This document shows, piece after piece, positions 34,286-43,256 of a DNA stretch of 64,000 bases. How positions within the stretch are numbered: position 1 is the first letter of the stretch; every line of letters begins with the position of its first letter. The stretch is taken from positions 4,588,001-4,652,000 of the forward strand of contig NZ_JAGPYQ010000001.1 in NCBI RefSeq assembly GCF_018070025.1, given 5' to 3'. The position numbers and the translations under genes are program-made. The stretch comes from Streptomyces liliiviolaceus. GTDB lineage: Bacteria > Actinomycetota > Actinomycetes > Streptomycetales > Streptomycetaceae. The notes below the pieces were generated by a model, which worked only from the letters and a program-made list of their open reading frames with translations, did no database searches and was not told where the DNA came from.

Positions 34286-35740
34286 ATGACCGACACACCA
34301 GCCCCTGGCGCACAGCGCGGCACCGCCGCCCCGTTCGCCGCCCTGCTCCTGGCCGTCCTGTCCTTCTCCCTGATGCAGACGATGGTCGTGCCCGCGCTGC
34401 CCGACCTGCAGCGCGAGTTCGACGCCTCGACGACGGCCGTCTCCTGGGTACTCAGTTCCTTCCTGCTCACCGCGTCGGTGGCCACGGCACTACTGGGGCG
34501 GGTCGGCGACATGTTCGGCAAGCGCCGGGTACTGATAGCCAGCCTCACCGTTTTCGCCGCGGGAACCCTGCTCGCCGCGCTGTCCGACTCACTCGCCCTG
34601 CTGATCACGGCGCGCGCGGTGCAGGGTGTCGGGTCGGCCGCCTTCCCGCTGGCGTTCGGGATCGTGCGCGACCATTTCCCGCGCGAGCGGGTGCCGGTGG
34701 CGATCGGCCTGATCTCGTCCACCTTCGGCATCGGCTTCGGCGTCGGGCTCGTCATACCCGGCCCGATCGTGGACGCACTCGACTGGCACTGGATCTTCTG
34801 GCTCGGGCTGGCCGTGATCCTGCTCGGCATCGCCGCCGTCACCGCGTTCGTCGAGGAGTCCTCGGTCACCAACCCCGGACGCATCGACTGGGCCGGAGCG
34901 GTGCTGCTGAGCGCGGGTGTCGTGGCGCTGCTGCTCGCCATCAGCGAGGGCAAGTCGTGGGGCTGGACGTCCGGCGGGGTCGTCGGCCTGTTCCTTGCCG
35001 CCGTCGTGCTGCTCGCGGTGTTCGTATACGCCGAGAGCAAGGTCCGCGAGCCCCTCATCGACCTCGAACTGCTGCGCCGACCCGCCGTGCTGACCAGTCA
35101 CCTCACCGCGCTCGTCATCGGGTTCGGCATGTACGGCGCGTTCACGCTGGTGCCCCTGCTCGCCCAGACCCCGTCCAAGGCCGGGTACGGCTTCGACGCG
35201 TCCGTCACCGAGGCCGGGCTGTTCATGGTGCCGATGGCCGTGACGATGCTGATCGCCAGCCCCCTCGCCGGACGCATCGGCGCGGCCGTCGGCTGGAAGC
35301 TGCCGCTCGTCCTGGCCTGCCTCATCGGCGTCGCCGGTTTCGTCATCTACGCGGGCGCGCACGACACCGAGTGGGCCATGTACGTCGGCTCCGCGGTCCT
35401 CGGCATCGGCGTCGGCTTCGCTTTCGCGGCCCTCGCGAACCTCGTCGTCAGCGCGGTCGACCGCAGCCAGACCGGCGAGGCGACCGGCATCAACACGATC
35501 ATGCGAACAATCGGCGGCTCCCTCGGTGCCCAGATCGCCGCGTCGATCGTCGTCTCCAAGACCATCCCCGGCACCCGGGTACCCGCCGAGTCCGGCTACA
35601 CCACCGCGTTCCTGATGTCGGCGATCGCCCTCGGCGTCGCGACGCTGGCCGCACTGGCGGGGCCGGGCAAGTTCTGGGGCAGGAACCCGGAGCCGGTGGC
35701 AGCGACTCCGGGCAAGGAGCAAGCCCGCTCCGCGGCCTGA
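34286..35740 (+). CDS. MFS drug exporter, DHA2 (14-helix) type
   Basis: A 484-residue membrane protein with about 14 hydrophobic segments. VVPALPDLQREF and the motif-A loop GRVGDMFGKRR after helix 2 are typical of drug:proton antiporters, and the SWVLSSFLLTASVA helix is typical of the EmrB/QacA group. ATG 34286 has GGAGG at eight bases. It is divergent from the MarR gene. Probably exports the polyketide product and confers self-resistance. Confidence 0.9.
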   Translation: MTDTPAPGAQRGTAAPFAALLLAVLSFSLMQTMVVPALPDLQREFDASTTAVSWVLSSFLLTASVATALLGRVGDMFGKRRVLIASLTVFAAGTLLAALSDSLALLITARAVQGVGSAAFPLAFGIVRDHFPRERVPVAIGLISSTFGIGFGVGLVIPGPIVDALDWHWIFWLGLAVILLGIAAVTAFVEESSVTNPGRIDWAGAVLLSAGVVALLLAISEGKSWGWTSGGVVGLFLAAVVLLAVFVYAESKVREPLIDLELLRRPAVLTSHLTALVIGFGMYGAFTLVPLLAQTPSKAGYGFDASVTEAGLFMVPMAVTMLIASPLAGRIGAAVGWKLPLVLACLIGVAGFVIYAGAHDTEWAMYVGSAVLGIGVGFAFAALANLVVSAVDRSQTGEATGINTIMRTIGGSLGAQIAASIVVSKTIPGTRVPAESGYTTAFLMSAIALGVATLAALAGPGKFWGRNPEPVAATPGKEQARSAA

Positions 35741-35947
35741 GAGGGTTGGTGCGCCGGGGCCCAGAGCGGGTGGCCGCACGGCGGTGCGAGGGGCTCGGTG
35801 GAACCGATGGCGGCCAGAACCCACCCCCTCGCGCTTTCCGAACACCCTCCCCCCTTCGCGCCGGCTGCCGCCCCCTGCACACCCTCCAGCCGGGACACCC
35901 AGCGCCCCGATCCGACGTCGCGCCAATGAACGGGAGCCCACGCACAT

Positions 35948-37618
35948 ATGCCTGACTACGGACACGACCTCCTCTTCGGTGCCGTCCTGGTGCCGAGTGC
36001 GGAGCACGCCGATGATGCGGTGGCGCCGGCCCGGGTCGCCGACCGGGCGGGACTGGATCTGGTGAGCGTGCCGGACCACCCTTACCGGCCGGAACTGCTC
36101 GATGCGTGGATGGCGCTCGCGGTGATCGCCGCCTCCACCACCCGCGTACGGGTCTTCCCGAACGTCGCGAACCTCCCGCTGCGCCCGCCCGCCGCACTGG
36201 CCCGCACCGCCGCCGCTCTGGACCTGCTCAGCGGAGGCCGGGTCGAACTGGGGTTGGGTGCCGGGGCGTACTGGGACGCCATCGTCGCCGACGGGGGACC
36301 GCGCCGCAGCCCCGGCGAGGCGGTGCGGGCGACCCGTGAGGCCATCGACGTCATCCGAGCGCTATGGGGCGAGGGCCGCCGGGTCCACGTACCCGGCGAG
36401 CACTACGGGCTCGACGGCGCCGACGCAGGCCCTGTACCCGCGCACCCCATCGGCATCTGGGTCGGTGCCATCGGCCCCCGCATGCTGAGGCTGACCGGCG
36501 CGACGGCGGACGGCTGGCTGCCCAGCGTCCCGCACGTACCGCCGGGCCACCTCGCCGCGGGGCACCGGATCGTCGACGAGGCGGCGGTCGCCGCCGGCCG
36601 CGATCCTTCCGAGGTCCGCCGACTGTACAACCTCTCACCGGGGCCGGGCGGTTTCCCGGACGGTCCGCTCGACGCCTGGCCCGAGCAACTCGCCGCGCTC
36701 GCCCTGGAGCACGGCACCAGCGGTTTCCTGCTGCCCACCCAAAAGCCGGCCCTGCTCCAGGCGTTCGCGGCGGACGTGGCACCGGCGACGAGGGAGCTGG
36801 TGGCGGCAGAACGCAAGCGCGCGGCGAACAGGACGAGTTCGACGGATGCCTCGGGCGCGGCACGTAGCCATGAGGGCGCTGTGAACGCGCAGACGTCCGC
36901 GGGACGTGGCACCGTCACCAGCGCGGTGCACGGTGCCACGGCGGCCCCCGCGAAGCAGCGTGAGGCTGCCGCGGACACAGCAGTTGGCCGGACCGTCCCC
37001 GCCGGGAATCCGCTGACTGTACGGCCCACCCCGCCCCCGAAGGCGTGGCGGTCCACCGAGCGGTTGTGGGACGAGTCGACGCGCCCCGTCGGGCCGCCCG
37101 CCGACCCGGAGCGGCACTATCCACATCGTGAGCAGGAACCGGCCCGGAATCTCGTCGCCGCGCACGACCAGCTCCGCGCCGATCTCGACCGGCTCGGCGC
37201 ACTGCTACACGAGGTGTTGGCCGACACCCTCGCCCCGGGGGAGGCACGGTCGCAGATCCAGCGGATGAGCCTGCGGCAGAACGCCTGGACGCTCGGCGCG
37301 TACTGCGCGTCGTACTGCCGGATCACCACCCTGCACCACGGCCGGGAGGACGACGACCTCTTCCCCTACCTGCGTCGCTCCGACCCACGGCTCGGCGAGG
37401 TACTGGACCGGCTCACCGTGGAACACCACGCCATCGGGCGGCTGATCGAGCACATCGACCGCGAACTGGTCGCCTTCGTCCGCGAGAAGGGCGGCGAGAA
37501 GGAGCGCGAGGCACTACGGGCGACGATGGACCTGCTCACAGACACGCTCCTGTCTCATCTCGCATACGAGGAACAGGAGTTGATCGAGCCTATGGCGCGG
37601 TTCGGGACGGGCTGGTGA
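35948..37618 (+). CDS. luciferase-like flavoenzyme fused to a hemerythrin domain
   Basis: A 556-residue two-domain protein. Residues about 1-285 are a luciferase-like (LLM) TIM barrel of the F420/FMN type, with VSVPDHPYRPELLD, LLSGGRVELGLGAGAYWDAI and GATADGWLPS. A 95-residue low-complexity linker rich in Ala, Thr and Pro follows. Residues about 385-555 are a hemerythrin-like four-helix bundle with the diiron/oxygen ligands in LVAAHDQL, HHGREDDDLFPYL, VEHHAIGRLIEHI and SHLAYEEQELIEPM. ATG 35948 has GGGAG upstream. The fusion could couple an oxygen-binding diiron site to a flavin reaction. The LLM part is a paralogue of the enzyme encoded at 44912-45826. Confidence 0.88.
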   Translation: MPDYGHDLLFGAVLVPSAEHADDAVAPARVADRAGLDLVSVPDHPYRPELLDAWMALAVIAASTTRVRVFPNVANLPLRPPAALARTAAALDLLSGGRVELGLGAGAYWDAIVADGGPRRSPGEAVRATREAIDVIRALWGEGRRVHVPGEHYGLDGADAGPVPAHPIGIWVGAIGPRMLRLTGATADGWLPSVPHVPPGHLAAGHRIVDEAAVAAGRDPSEVRRLYNLSPGPGGFPDGPLDAWPEQLAALALEHGTSGFLLPTQKPALLQAFAADVAPATRELVAAERKRAANRTSSTDASGAARSHEGAVNAQTSAGRGTVTSAVHGATAAPAKQREAAADTAVGRTVPAGNPLTVRPTPPPKAWRSTERLWDESTRPVGPPADPERHYPHREQEPARNLVAAHDQLRADLDRLGALLHEVLADTLAPGEARSQIQRMSLRQNAWTLGAYCASYCRITTLHHGREDDDLFPYLRRSDPRLGEVLDRLTVEHHAIGRLIEHIDRELVAFVREKGGEKEREALRATMDLLTDTLLSHLAYEEQELIEPMARFGTGW

Positions 37619-37666
37619 ACATCGTGACCGGCACCGGCCTCCCCGGGCGCCGGTGACCGCTCGCCC

Positions 37667-38497
37667 CTACCCGGGCTGCACGCCCGTCGCCACCGGCCGG
37701 GACAGATCCGCCGACCAGGCGGACCAGGAGCCTGGGTAGAGGGCCGCGCCGGTGATGCCGGCATGTTCAAGAGCAAGGAGGTCGTGACAGGCGGTGACTC
37801 CGCTGCCGCAGTAGACGACGACGTCGGTGTCCGCTCCAACCCCCAGCACCGCGTACTGCGCGCGGAGTCGGGTCGGCGTCAAGAACGTTCCGTCCGGCCC
37901 GAGGTTGGCGCTCCAGGGGGCGCTGTGGGCACCGGGTATGTGGCCGGAACGGACGTCGTTCGGGAAGACACTCGCACCGGAGTACCGGTCGGCGGCACGG
38001 GCGTCGAGGACGATCGCTTCGCCCGCCGCGACCTGATCAGCGCTCCACAGCGCCTCCTCGGGCCAGTTCACCGGCGTCAGCCGTGCCTCGGGCAGTACGA
38101 CCGCGCCGGTCTCGGTCCTGCCCGGCCAGCCGGTCAGTCCGCCGTCGAGCAGGGCGCCGGGCCGTCCGGTGCGGCGCAGCAGCCACACCAGCCGGGCAGC
38201 GTACGGCCCGCCGTCGGCGTCGTACGCCACCACGGTCGTACCGTCCCCGATGCCGAGCGCACCCAACGCCCGTGCGAAAGCGTCGGGGTCGGGCAGGGGG
38301 TGGCGTCCGCCGCTCTCGTCGGGCGGGGCGGACAGGACCGTGTCGACGTCGACCCAGACCGCGCCGGGCAGATGGCCGGTGAGGTAGGCGTCGTAACCGC
38401 TGCGGCCGTCCAGGAACCAGCGGACGTCGGCGAGGACCAGGACGTCGCGGTGGGCTCGCACCCACGAGGCGTCGACCACGGGCGGCACCTCAGGCAC
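37667..38497 (-). CDS. two-domain rhodanese sulfurtransferase
   Basis: A 276-residue thiosulfate/3-mercaptopyruvate sulfurtransferase-type protein with two rhodanese domains. The first has GHLPGAVWVDVD and no active Cys (VVAYDADGG); the second has GHIPGAHSAPW and the catalytic loop CGSGVTA. Its GTG start overlaps the stop of the LLM enzyme gene by 8 bp, so it is the last gene of a tightly coupled operon with a family-5 ABC importer. Transfer of sulfane sulfur from an imported sulfur compound is a plausible but unproven role. Confidence 0.9.
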   Translation of the reverse strand: MPEVPPVVDASWVRAHRDVLVLADVRWFLDGRSGYDAYLTGHLPGAVWVDVDTVLSAPPDESGGRHPLPDPDAFARALGALGIGDGTTVVAYDADGGPYAARLVWLLRRTGRPGALLDGGLTGWPGRTETGAVVLPEARLTPVNWPEEALWSADQVAAGEAIVLDARAADRYSGASVFPNDVRSGHIPGAHSAPWSANLGPDGTFLTPTRLRAQYAVLGVGADTDVVVYCGSGVTACHDLLALEHAGITGAALYPGSWSAWSADLSRPVATGVQPG

Positions 38498-39539
38498 GGG
38501 TCACCACCTCGGTCCCGAGACCAGCGACCTGGGGAAGGACCTCGGCGGCGGTCAGTTCGGTGGCTGCCTGGACCTGCGCGTACGGGATGCCGCCGACGTC
38601 GATGGCGAGGAGGTGAAGGTCATGACCCCACAGCTCGTGCAGACGGCCCAGTTTGTCGACGACCTCGGCGGGGCTGCCACAGATCGCGGGCCCGTTGTCG
38701 CCGATGTACGTATCGAAGTCCGGCGGGGTCGTGAAGTGTGTACTGCCGGGCTTCTTCACTGTCAGGTAGTTGTTCATGTAGGAGGCCCACAAGGAGCGTG
38801 CCCGCTGGGACGACTCGGCGACGAAGACGTGGCTGGCGGCACCGAGCCTGCCGGGCGGGTCGGTGCGTCCGCTCTCGTGCCACAGGGTGCGGTACGCGTC
38901 GAAGACCGTTACGAACACGCCGGGTTCACGCGCGGTGGTCCCCACCACCAGCGGCAGCCCGTGTTCCACCGCGAGCTGCACGGACTCCGACCCGACACCG
39001 CCGCTGATCCACACCGGCGGCCTCGGTTGCAACGGCCGTGGCTGTACAGTGACTTCGGTCAGCGGCGGCCTGAACTCGCCCTGCCATGTGACCTGCTCCT
39101 CGGTCCAGAGCCGGAGCAGCAGCTCCGTGTTCTCCCGCTTGCGGGCCGCCTTCGAGTCAGGGGACTGGCCGAACACCGCGTACGGCTCGGGGAAGAAGGA
39201 GCCGCCCGCGATGAGTTCGAGCCGGCCACCGGACAGCAGGTCGAGGAGCGCGTAGTCCTCGGCGACGAGTACGGGGTCGCGATTGGCGACGAGTGTGGTA
39301 CCCGTCGCCAGCCTGATCGTCGACGTGTGCTCCGCGATCGCGGCCAGCACCAGCGCCGGCGAGGAGATGACGTCCCGCTCCCCGAAGTGGTGCTCGCCGA
39401 CGGTGTACCAGACGAACCCTGCCTCCTCCGCCTCCGCCGCCGCCCGCACCACGTCCCGCAGCCGCTGGCGCTGGGTGAGGATCTTGCCGGTGATCGGGTC
39501 GGGCAGAAGACTGCCGAACGTGATGAGCCCTAGCTGCAT
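38490..39539 (-). CDS. LLM-class flavin-dependent oxidoreductase
   Basis: A 349-residue luciferase-like monooxygenase: GFVWYTVGEHHFGERDVISS, LATGTTLVANRDPVLVAEDYALLDLLSGGR and WISGGVGSESVQLA are typical of FMNH2-dependent LLM enzymes. It overlaps the rhodanese start by 8 bp and the ABC ATPase stop by 10 bp, which ties it to the importer operon. Such enzymes often oxidise C-S or C-N bonds of imported nutrients; substrate unknown. Confidence 0.88.
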   Translation of the reverse strand: MQLGLITFGSLLPDPITGKILTQRQRLRDVVRAAAEAEEAGFVWYTVGEHHFGERDVISSPALVLAAIAEHTSTIRLATGTTLVANRDPVLVAEDYALLDLLSGGRLELIAGGSFFPEPYAVFGQSPDSKAARKRENTELLLRLWTEEQVTWQGEFRPPLTEVTVQPRPLQPRPPVWISGGVGSESVQLAVEHGLPLVVGTTAREPGVFVTVFDAYRTLWHESGRTDPPGRLGAASHVFVAESSQRARSLWASYMNNYLTVKKPGSTHFTTPPDFDTYIGDNGPAICGSPAEVVDKLGRLHELWGHDLHLLAIDVGGIPYAQVQAATELTAAEVLPQVAGLGTEVVTRA

Positions 39540-41419
39540 GGAATGTCCTCCGTCGAGCTGCGGCCCGGCACGGCAGCCAACAGCAACTGGGTATAGGGGT
39601 GCCGCGGCGCCCTGAGCAGTTCCTCGGCAGGCCCGCTCTCCACGATCCGGCCACCACGCATGACCGCGATCCGGTCACTGACCTGCGCCACGACAGCCAG
39701 ATCGTGGGAGACGAACAGATAGCTCAGCCCACGCTGCTCCTGAAGCCCGACGAGCAGCTCCAGAATCCGGGCCTGAACGGTGACATCGAGCGCCGACACC
39801 GGCTCATCGCACACCAGCACTTCCGGTCTGAGCGCCAACGCCCGTGCGATGGCGACCCGTTGACGCTGTCCCCCGGAGAGCTCGGTCGCCTTACGCCGCT
39901 CCACGCCGGCCGGCAGTGCCACATCATCGAGCAGCCGCCGCACCTCGCCGCCCCACTCCGCCCTGCCACCGATCCCGTGATTGCGCAACGGCTCGGTCAG
40001 CAGCTCCTCGACGGTGAACCGAGGGTTCAGCGAGGCGTAGGGATTCTGGTAGACAAGCTGGATACGGCGATGGAGAGCCCGCCGCGTGGCTCCCCGCACG
40101 GTGGTGACATCGACCCCGTCCAGCAGCACCGTCCCGCTGTCGACCCGCTCCAGCCCGAGAATCATCCGCGCGGTCGTGGACTTCCCCGACCCGGACTCCC
40201 CCACCAGCCCGAGGGTCTCCCCCCTGCCCAACTCGAACCCGACCCCGTCGACGGCGGTGCGTGTACGACGCCGTGACAGGACGGGTCCCCTGACGGGGAA
40301 GGCCCGGGTGAGGCCCGTGACGCTCAACAAGGGTGCTGGTGAACCGAGGTCCCCCGGGGCGGGCCGAGCGGCGGAGGTGGACGAGTCCTGTGCCGTGCGG
40401 GAGGCGGAGCGTTGGCGAAGACGCCGGGCCGTGAGGGTCGGTGCGTCCGCCAACAGGCCGCGCGTGTACGGATGGTGCGGATCCCCCAGGACCCGCCCGG
40501 CAGGCCCGGCCTCCACCACCCTCCCCTGTGACATCACCACGACGTGCTGCGCCCGGTCTGCGACCACCGCGAGGTCGTGGGTGACCAGGAGCACGGCGGT
40601 GCCAGTGGTGGTGACGACTTCCTGGAGGTGGTCGAGGAGTTGGCGCTGGACCGTGACGTCGAGGGCCGAGGTGGGTTCGTCGGCGATGAGGAGGCGGGGG
40701 CGAGCGGCGGTGGCCACGGCGATGAGCACGCGCTGGCGCATGCCACCGGACAGTTCGTGGGGGTACTGGCGGGCACATTGTGCCGGGTCGGGCAGTCCCG
40801 CCTCGGCCAGGAGGTCGACGGCTTGGGAAGGGGCTTGCCTGCGGGTGGCCAGGCGGTGCACCCGGAGCACCTCGGCGACCTGCGCGCCGACCGGCCTGAC
40901 CGGGTCGAGGCTGACACCCGGATCCTGCGGGATCAGCCCGATACGCCGCCCCCGCACCTCCCGCCACGCCCGCTCCCCGAGCCCGGTCAGCTCCTCGCCC
41001 TGGAGGCGAACAGAACCGCCCAGCACCACACCGCCGGCCGGCAACAGTCCGACCAGCGCGTGAGCGGTGCTGCTCTTGCCCGACCCGGACTCCCCCACCA
41101 CGGCGGTGATCTCCCCGGCCGCCACTCTCAGATCCACCCCGTCCACAGCGAGGTGCTGACCACCCGCGGCGCGGTACCCGATCCGCAGCCCTCGCACGGC
41201 CAGCAACGGATCACCGGCCGGCTCCACAGAGGGAACCACGGCGCGAGCACCCAAGCTCCCGGCCGCGCCATCGCCGTACCCGGCCGCCGCACGGGAACCC
41301 CGGTCCCCTGCCGAACCGTGAGCGCAGAGGCCATGGTCCGGCGCCGGGTCACTGCCGAAACCGGCGCGCCCCCGAATGCGCGCCGCCTCGTGATCGGGCA
41401 GCGGTTCCACCGGATTCAC
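39530..41419 (-). CDS. fused double ATPase of a peptide/opine/nickel-type ABC importer
   Basis: A 629-residue protein joining two ABC ATPase domains, the DppD and DppF equivalents. Walker A GESGSGKSST and signature LSGGMRQR mark the first half; GESGSGKSTT and LSGGQRQR the second. Each half ends with a family C-terminal extension (PHHPYTRGLLADAP; PRHPYTQLLLAAVPG) found in oligopeptide/nickel importers. About 70 residues precede the first domain. The GTG at 41419 overlaps the permease stop (GTGA) and has a G-rich ribosome site. Energises import with the two permeases and the lipoprotein encoded upstream. Confidence 0.93.
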   Translation of the reverse strand: MNPVEPLPDHEAARIRGRAGFGSDPAPDHGLCAHGSAGDRGSRAAAGYGDGAAGSLGARAVVPSVEPAGDPLLAVRGLRIGYRAAGGQHLAVDGVDLRVAAGEITAVVGESGSGKSSTAHALVGLLPAGGVVLGGSVRLQGEELTGLGERAWREVRGRRIGLIPQDPGVSLDPVRPVGAQVAEVLRVHRLATRRQAPSQAVDLLAEAGLPDPAQCARQYPHELSGGMRQRVLIAVATAARPRLLIADEPTSALDVTVQRQLLDHLQEVVTTTGTAVLLVTHDLAVVADRAQHVVVMSQGRVVEAGPAGRVLGDPHHPYTRGLLADAPTLTARRLRQRSASRTAQDSSTSAARPAPGDLGSPAPLLSVTGLTRAFPVRGPVLSRRRTRTAVDGVGFELGRGETLGLVGESGSGKSTTARMILGLERVDSGTVLLDGVDVTTVRGATRRALHRRIQLVYQNPYASLNPRFTVEELLTEPLRNHGIGGRAEWGGEVRRLLDDVALPAGVERRKATELSGGQRQRVAIARALALRPEVLVCDEPVSALDVTVQARILELLVGLQEQRGLSYLFVSHDLAVVAQVSDRIAVMRGGRIVESGPAEELLRAPRHPYTQLLLAAVPGRSSTEDIPCS

Positions 41420-42288
41420 CGATGCCCCCCTTCCGCTTCGAGGACCCGTGACAGCCGGTTCGCCGCGAGGACGACGACCGTGACGGTGAGACTGGGCAGA
41501 GTGGTCAGCCACCAGGCCGTCGCGAGGTAGTTGCGGCCGTCGGCGACGAGGGAGCCCCATTCCGGGGCCGGTGGGGGTTCGCCGTAGCCGAGGAAGCCCA
41601 GGCTGGAGACGGCGAGGACGACCAGGCCGAAGTCGAGTGCGGCCAGGGCCAGGACGGGGCCGATGGCGGACGGCAGGATGTAGCGAGGAAGGAGGCGCCA
41701 CCACCGCGTGCCGCAGAGGATCGCGGCCTCGACGTACGGTGCGGCACGTACGCGCAGCACTTCCGCCCGCATGACTCGGGTGAACGCGGCAACGCTGGTC
41801 GCGCCGATGGCGACGGCGATCCGGCCGGTGCCCACGCCGAGCGCGGTGACGAGGGTGAGGGAGAACAGGAGCGGCGGGACCGACATCGTGACCTCGGCGG
41901 CCCGCATGATGACCGCGTCCGTCCAGCGGCCGAAGAACCCGGCGACGAGCCCGAGAATCACTCCGCCGCCCAGCGCGATGAGAATGGCCAGGGCGGTGGC
42001 GCTGAGCGACAGGGCTGCCCCGTGGACCACTCGGGCGTAGATGTCACGGCCCAACTGATCTGTGCCGAAGGGGTGTTGGGTGCTCGGCGATTGGAAGCGG
42101 TCCGCCGGTACGCCGGTGAGGGGACTACGGGAGGTGAACCACTCCGGCACGAGGGCCCAGCCCAGGACCAGCACGAGAACGAGGACGGAGAGCATGGCCC
42201 CGGGTGAACGGAGTGGGGCCGGGAACACACGGCGACGCCGTGCGGGCTCCTGGACCGGCTCGACGGGCCTTTGAGTCAGCGTCGTCAT
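41416..42288 (-). CDS. ABC importer permease (DppC type)
   Basis: A 290-residue inner-membrane permease with an N-terminal helix after a Pro/Arg-rich stretch, the OppC/DppC N-terminal domain (SPSTQHPFGTDQLGRDIYAR) and the EAA loop around EAAILCGTRWWRLLPRYILP. Start overlaps the stop of the partner permease by 4 bp; its own stop overlaps the ATPase start by 4 bp. Confidence 0.92.
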   Translation of the reverse strand: MTTLTQRPVEPVQEPARRRRVFPAPLRSPGAMLSVLVLVLVLGWALVPEWFTSRSPLTGVPADRFQSPSTQHPFGTDQLGRDIYARVVHGAALSLSATALAILIALGGGVILGLVAGFFGRWTDAVIMRAAEVTMSVPPLLFSLTLVTALGVGTGRIAVAIGATSVAAFTRVMRAEVLRVRAAPYVEAAILCGTRWWRLLPRYILPSAIGPVLALAALDFGLVVLAVSSLGFLGYGEPPPAPEWGSLVADGRNYLATAWWLTTLPSLTVTVVVLAANRLSRVLEAEGGHR

Positions 42289-43244
42289 GCGGTCACCAGC
42301 CGTCCGGTGGCGCGGATGCGGGGGTCGAGCAACGGATACATCAGGTCGATCAGCAGGTTGACCACCGCGAAGGCCAGCGCGGCGACCACCACCACGCCCT
42401 GGACCACCGGCAGATCCTGCGCGGAGACGGCGGACTGGGTGATGCGGCCCATGCCGGGGCGTGAGAAGACCGTCTCGACGACGACCGCGCCGCCGATCAA
42501 TGAGCCGACCAGCATCCCGGCGACGGTCGCGGCCGGGATGGCCGCGTTGCGCAGTCCGTGGCGGAAGAGGAGCCGGGCCCGGCCCGCACCGGTGGCGCGG
42601 ACGGTGTCGGCGTACGGCTCCTGGAGGGTCGTGTGGAGGGACTTGCCGAGGACCTGGGCGACGAGTGCGGCTCCTGGGATCGCCATGGTGCAGGCGGGCA
42701 GGATCACGCTGTCGAAGCCGCTGTCGCCGAGGGAGGGGAAGAGGTGCCAGCGGAAGGAGAGGAACTGGATCAGGACGAGTCCCACCCAGAAGGAGGGCAG
42801 GGAGACGGCGAACGACGGCAGCGAGCGGAGGAGTTGGCGCAGGAGAGGGATCGCGGTGAGGTTCGCGGCGACCCCGAGCAGCGTGCCCAGGGCCAGGGCC
42901 AGCAGCAGCGCGAGGGTGCCGACCTGGAGGGTGGGTGGAATCGCGTCGGCGATCATGCGGGAGACCGGCTGCCCGGTCTGGAGGGACGCGCCGAGGTCGC
43001 CGTGGAGCGCGCCGGCGAGCGCGGAACCGTACTGGACGATCAGCGGCCGGTCGAAGCCGAGGTCCGTGCGCGCCTGGGCGACCTGCTGCGGTGTGAGTTC
43101 GGCGAAGCCACCGCGCCCGCTGAGCATGAGCGCGACCGGGTCGCCGGGCAGTAGCCGCAGCGCGACAAAGGTGAGGGTGAACGCGGCCCAGACGACGAAC
43201 ACCGCTCGCAGTGTCCGGGTGGCCGCGTGCAGGGCCGTGTGCAC
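42285..43244 (-). CDS. ABC importer permease (DppB type)
   Basis: A 319-residue permease. LRLLPGDPVALMLSGRGG near the N-terminus is the DppB/NikB signature; the EAA region reads YADTVRATGAGRARLLFRHGL. Six hydrophobic segments are recognisable. It lies 12 bp after the substrate-binding lipoprotein gene and overlaps the second permease by 4 bp. Confidence 0.92.
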   Translation of the reverse strand: MHTALHAATRTLRAVFVVWAAFTLTFVALRLLPGDPVALMLSGRGGFAELTPQQVAQARTDLGFDRPLIVQYGSALAGALHGDLGASLQTGQPVSRMIADAIPPTLQVGTLALLLALALGTLLGVAANLTAIPLLRQLLRSLPSFAVSLPSFWVGLVLIQFLSFRWHLFPSLGDSGFDSVILPACTMAIPGAALVAQVLGKSLHTTLQEPYADTVRATGAGRARLLFRHGLRNAAIPAATVAGMLVGSLIGGAVVVETVFSRPGMGRITQSAVSAQDLPVVQGVVVVAALAFAVVNLLIDLMYPLLDPRIRATGRLVTA

Positions 43245-43256
43245 AGTCGATCTCCC

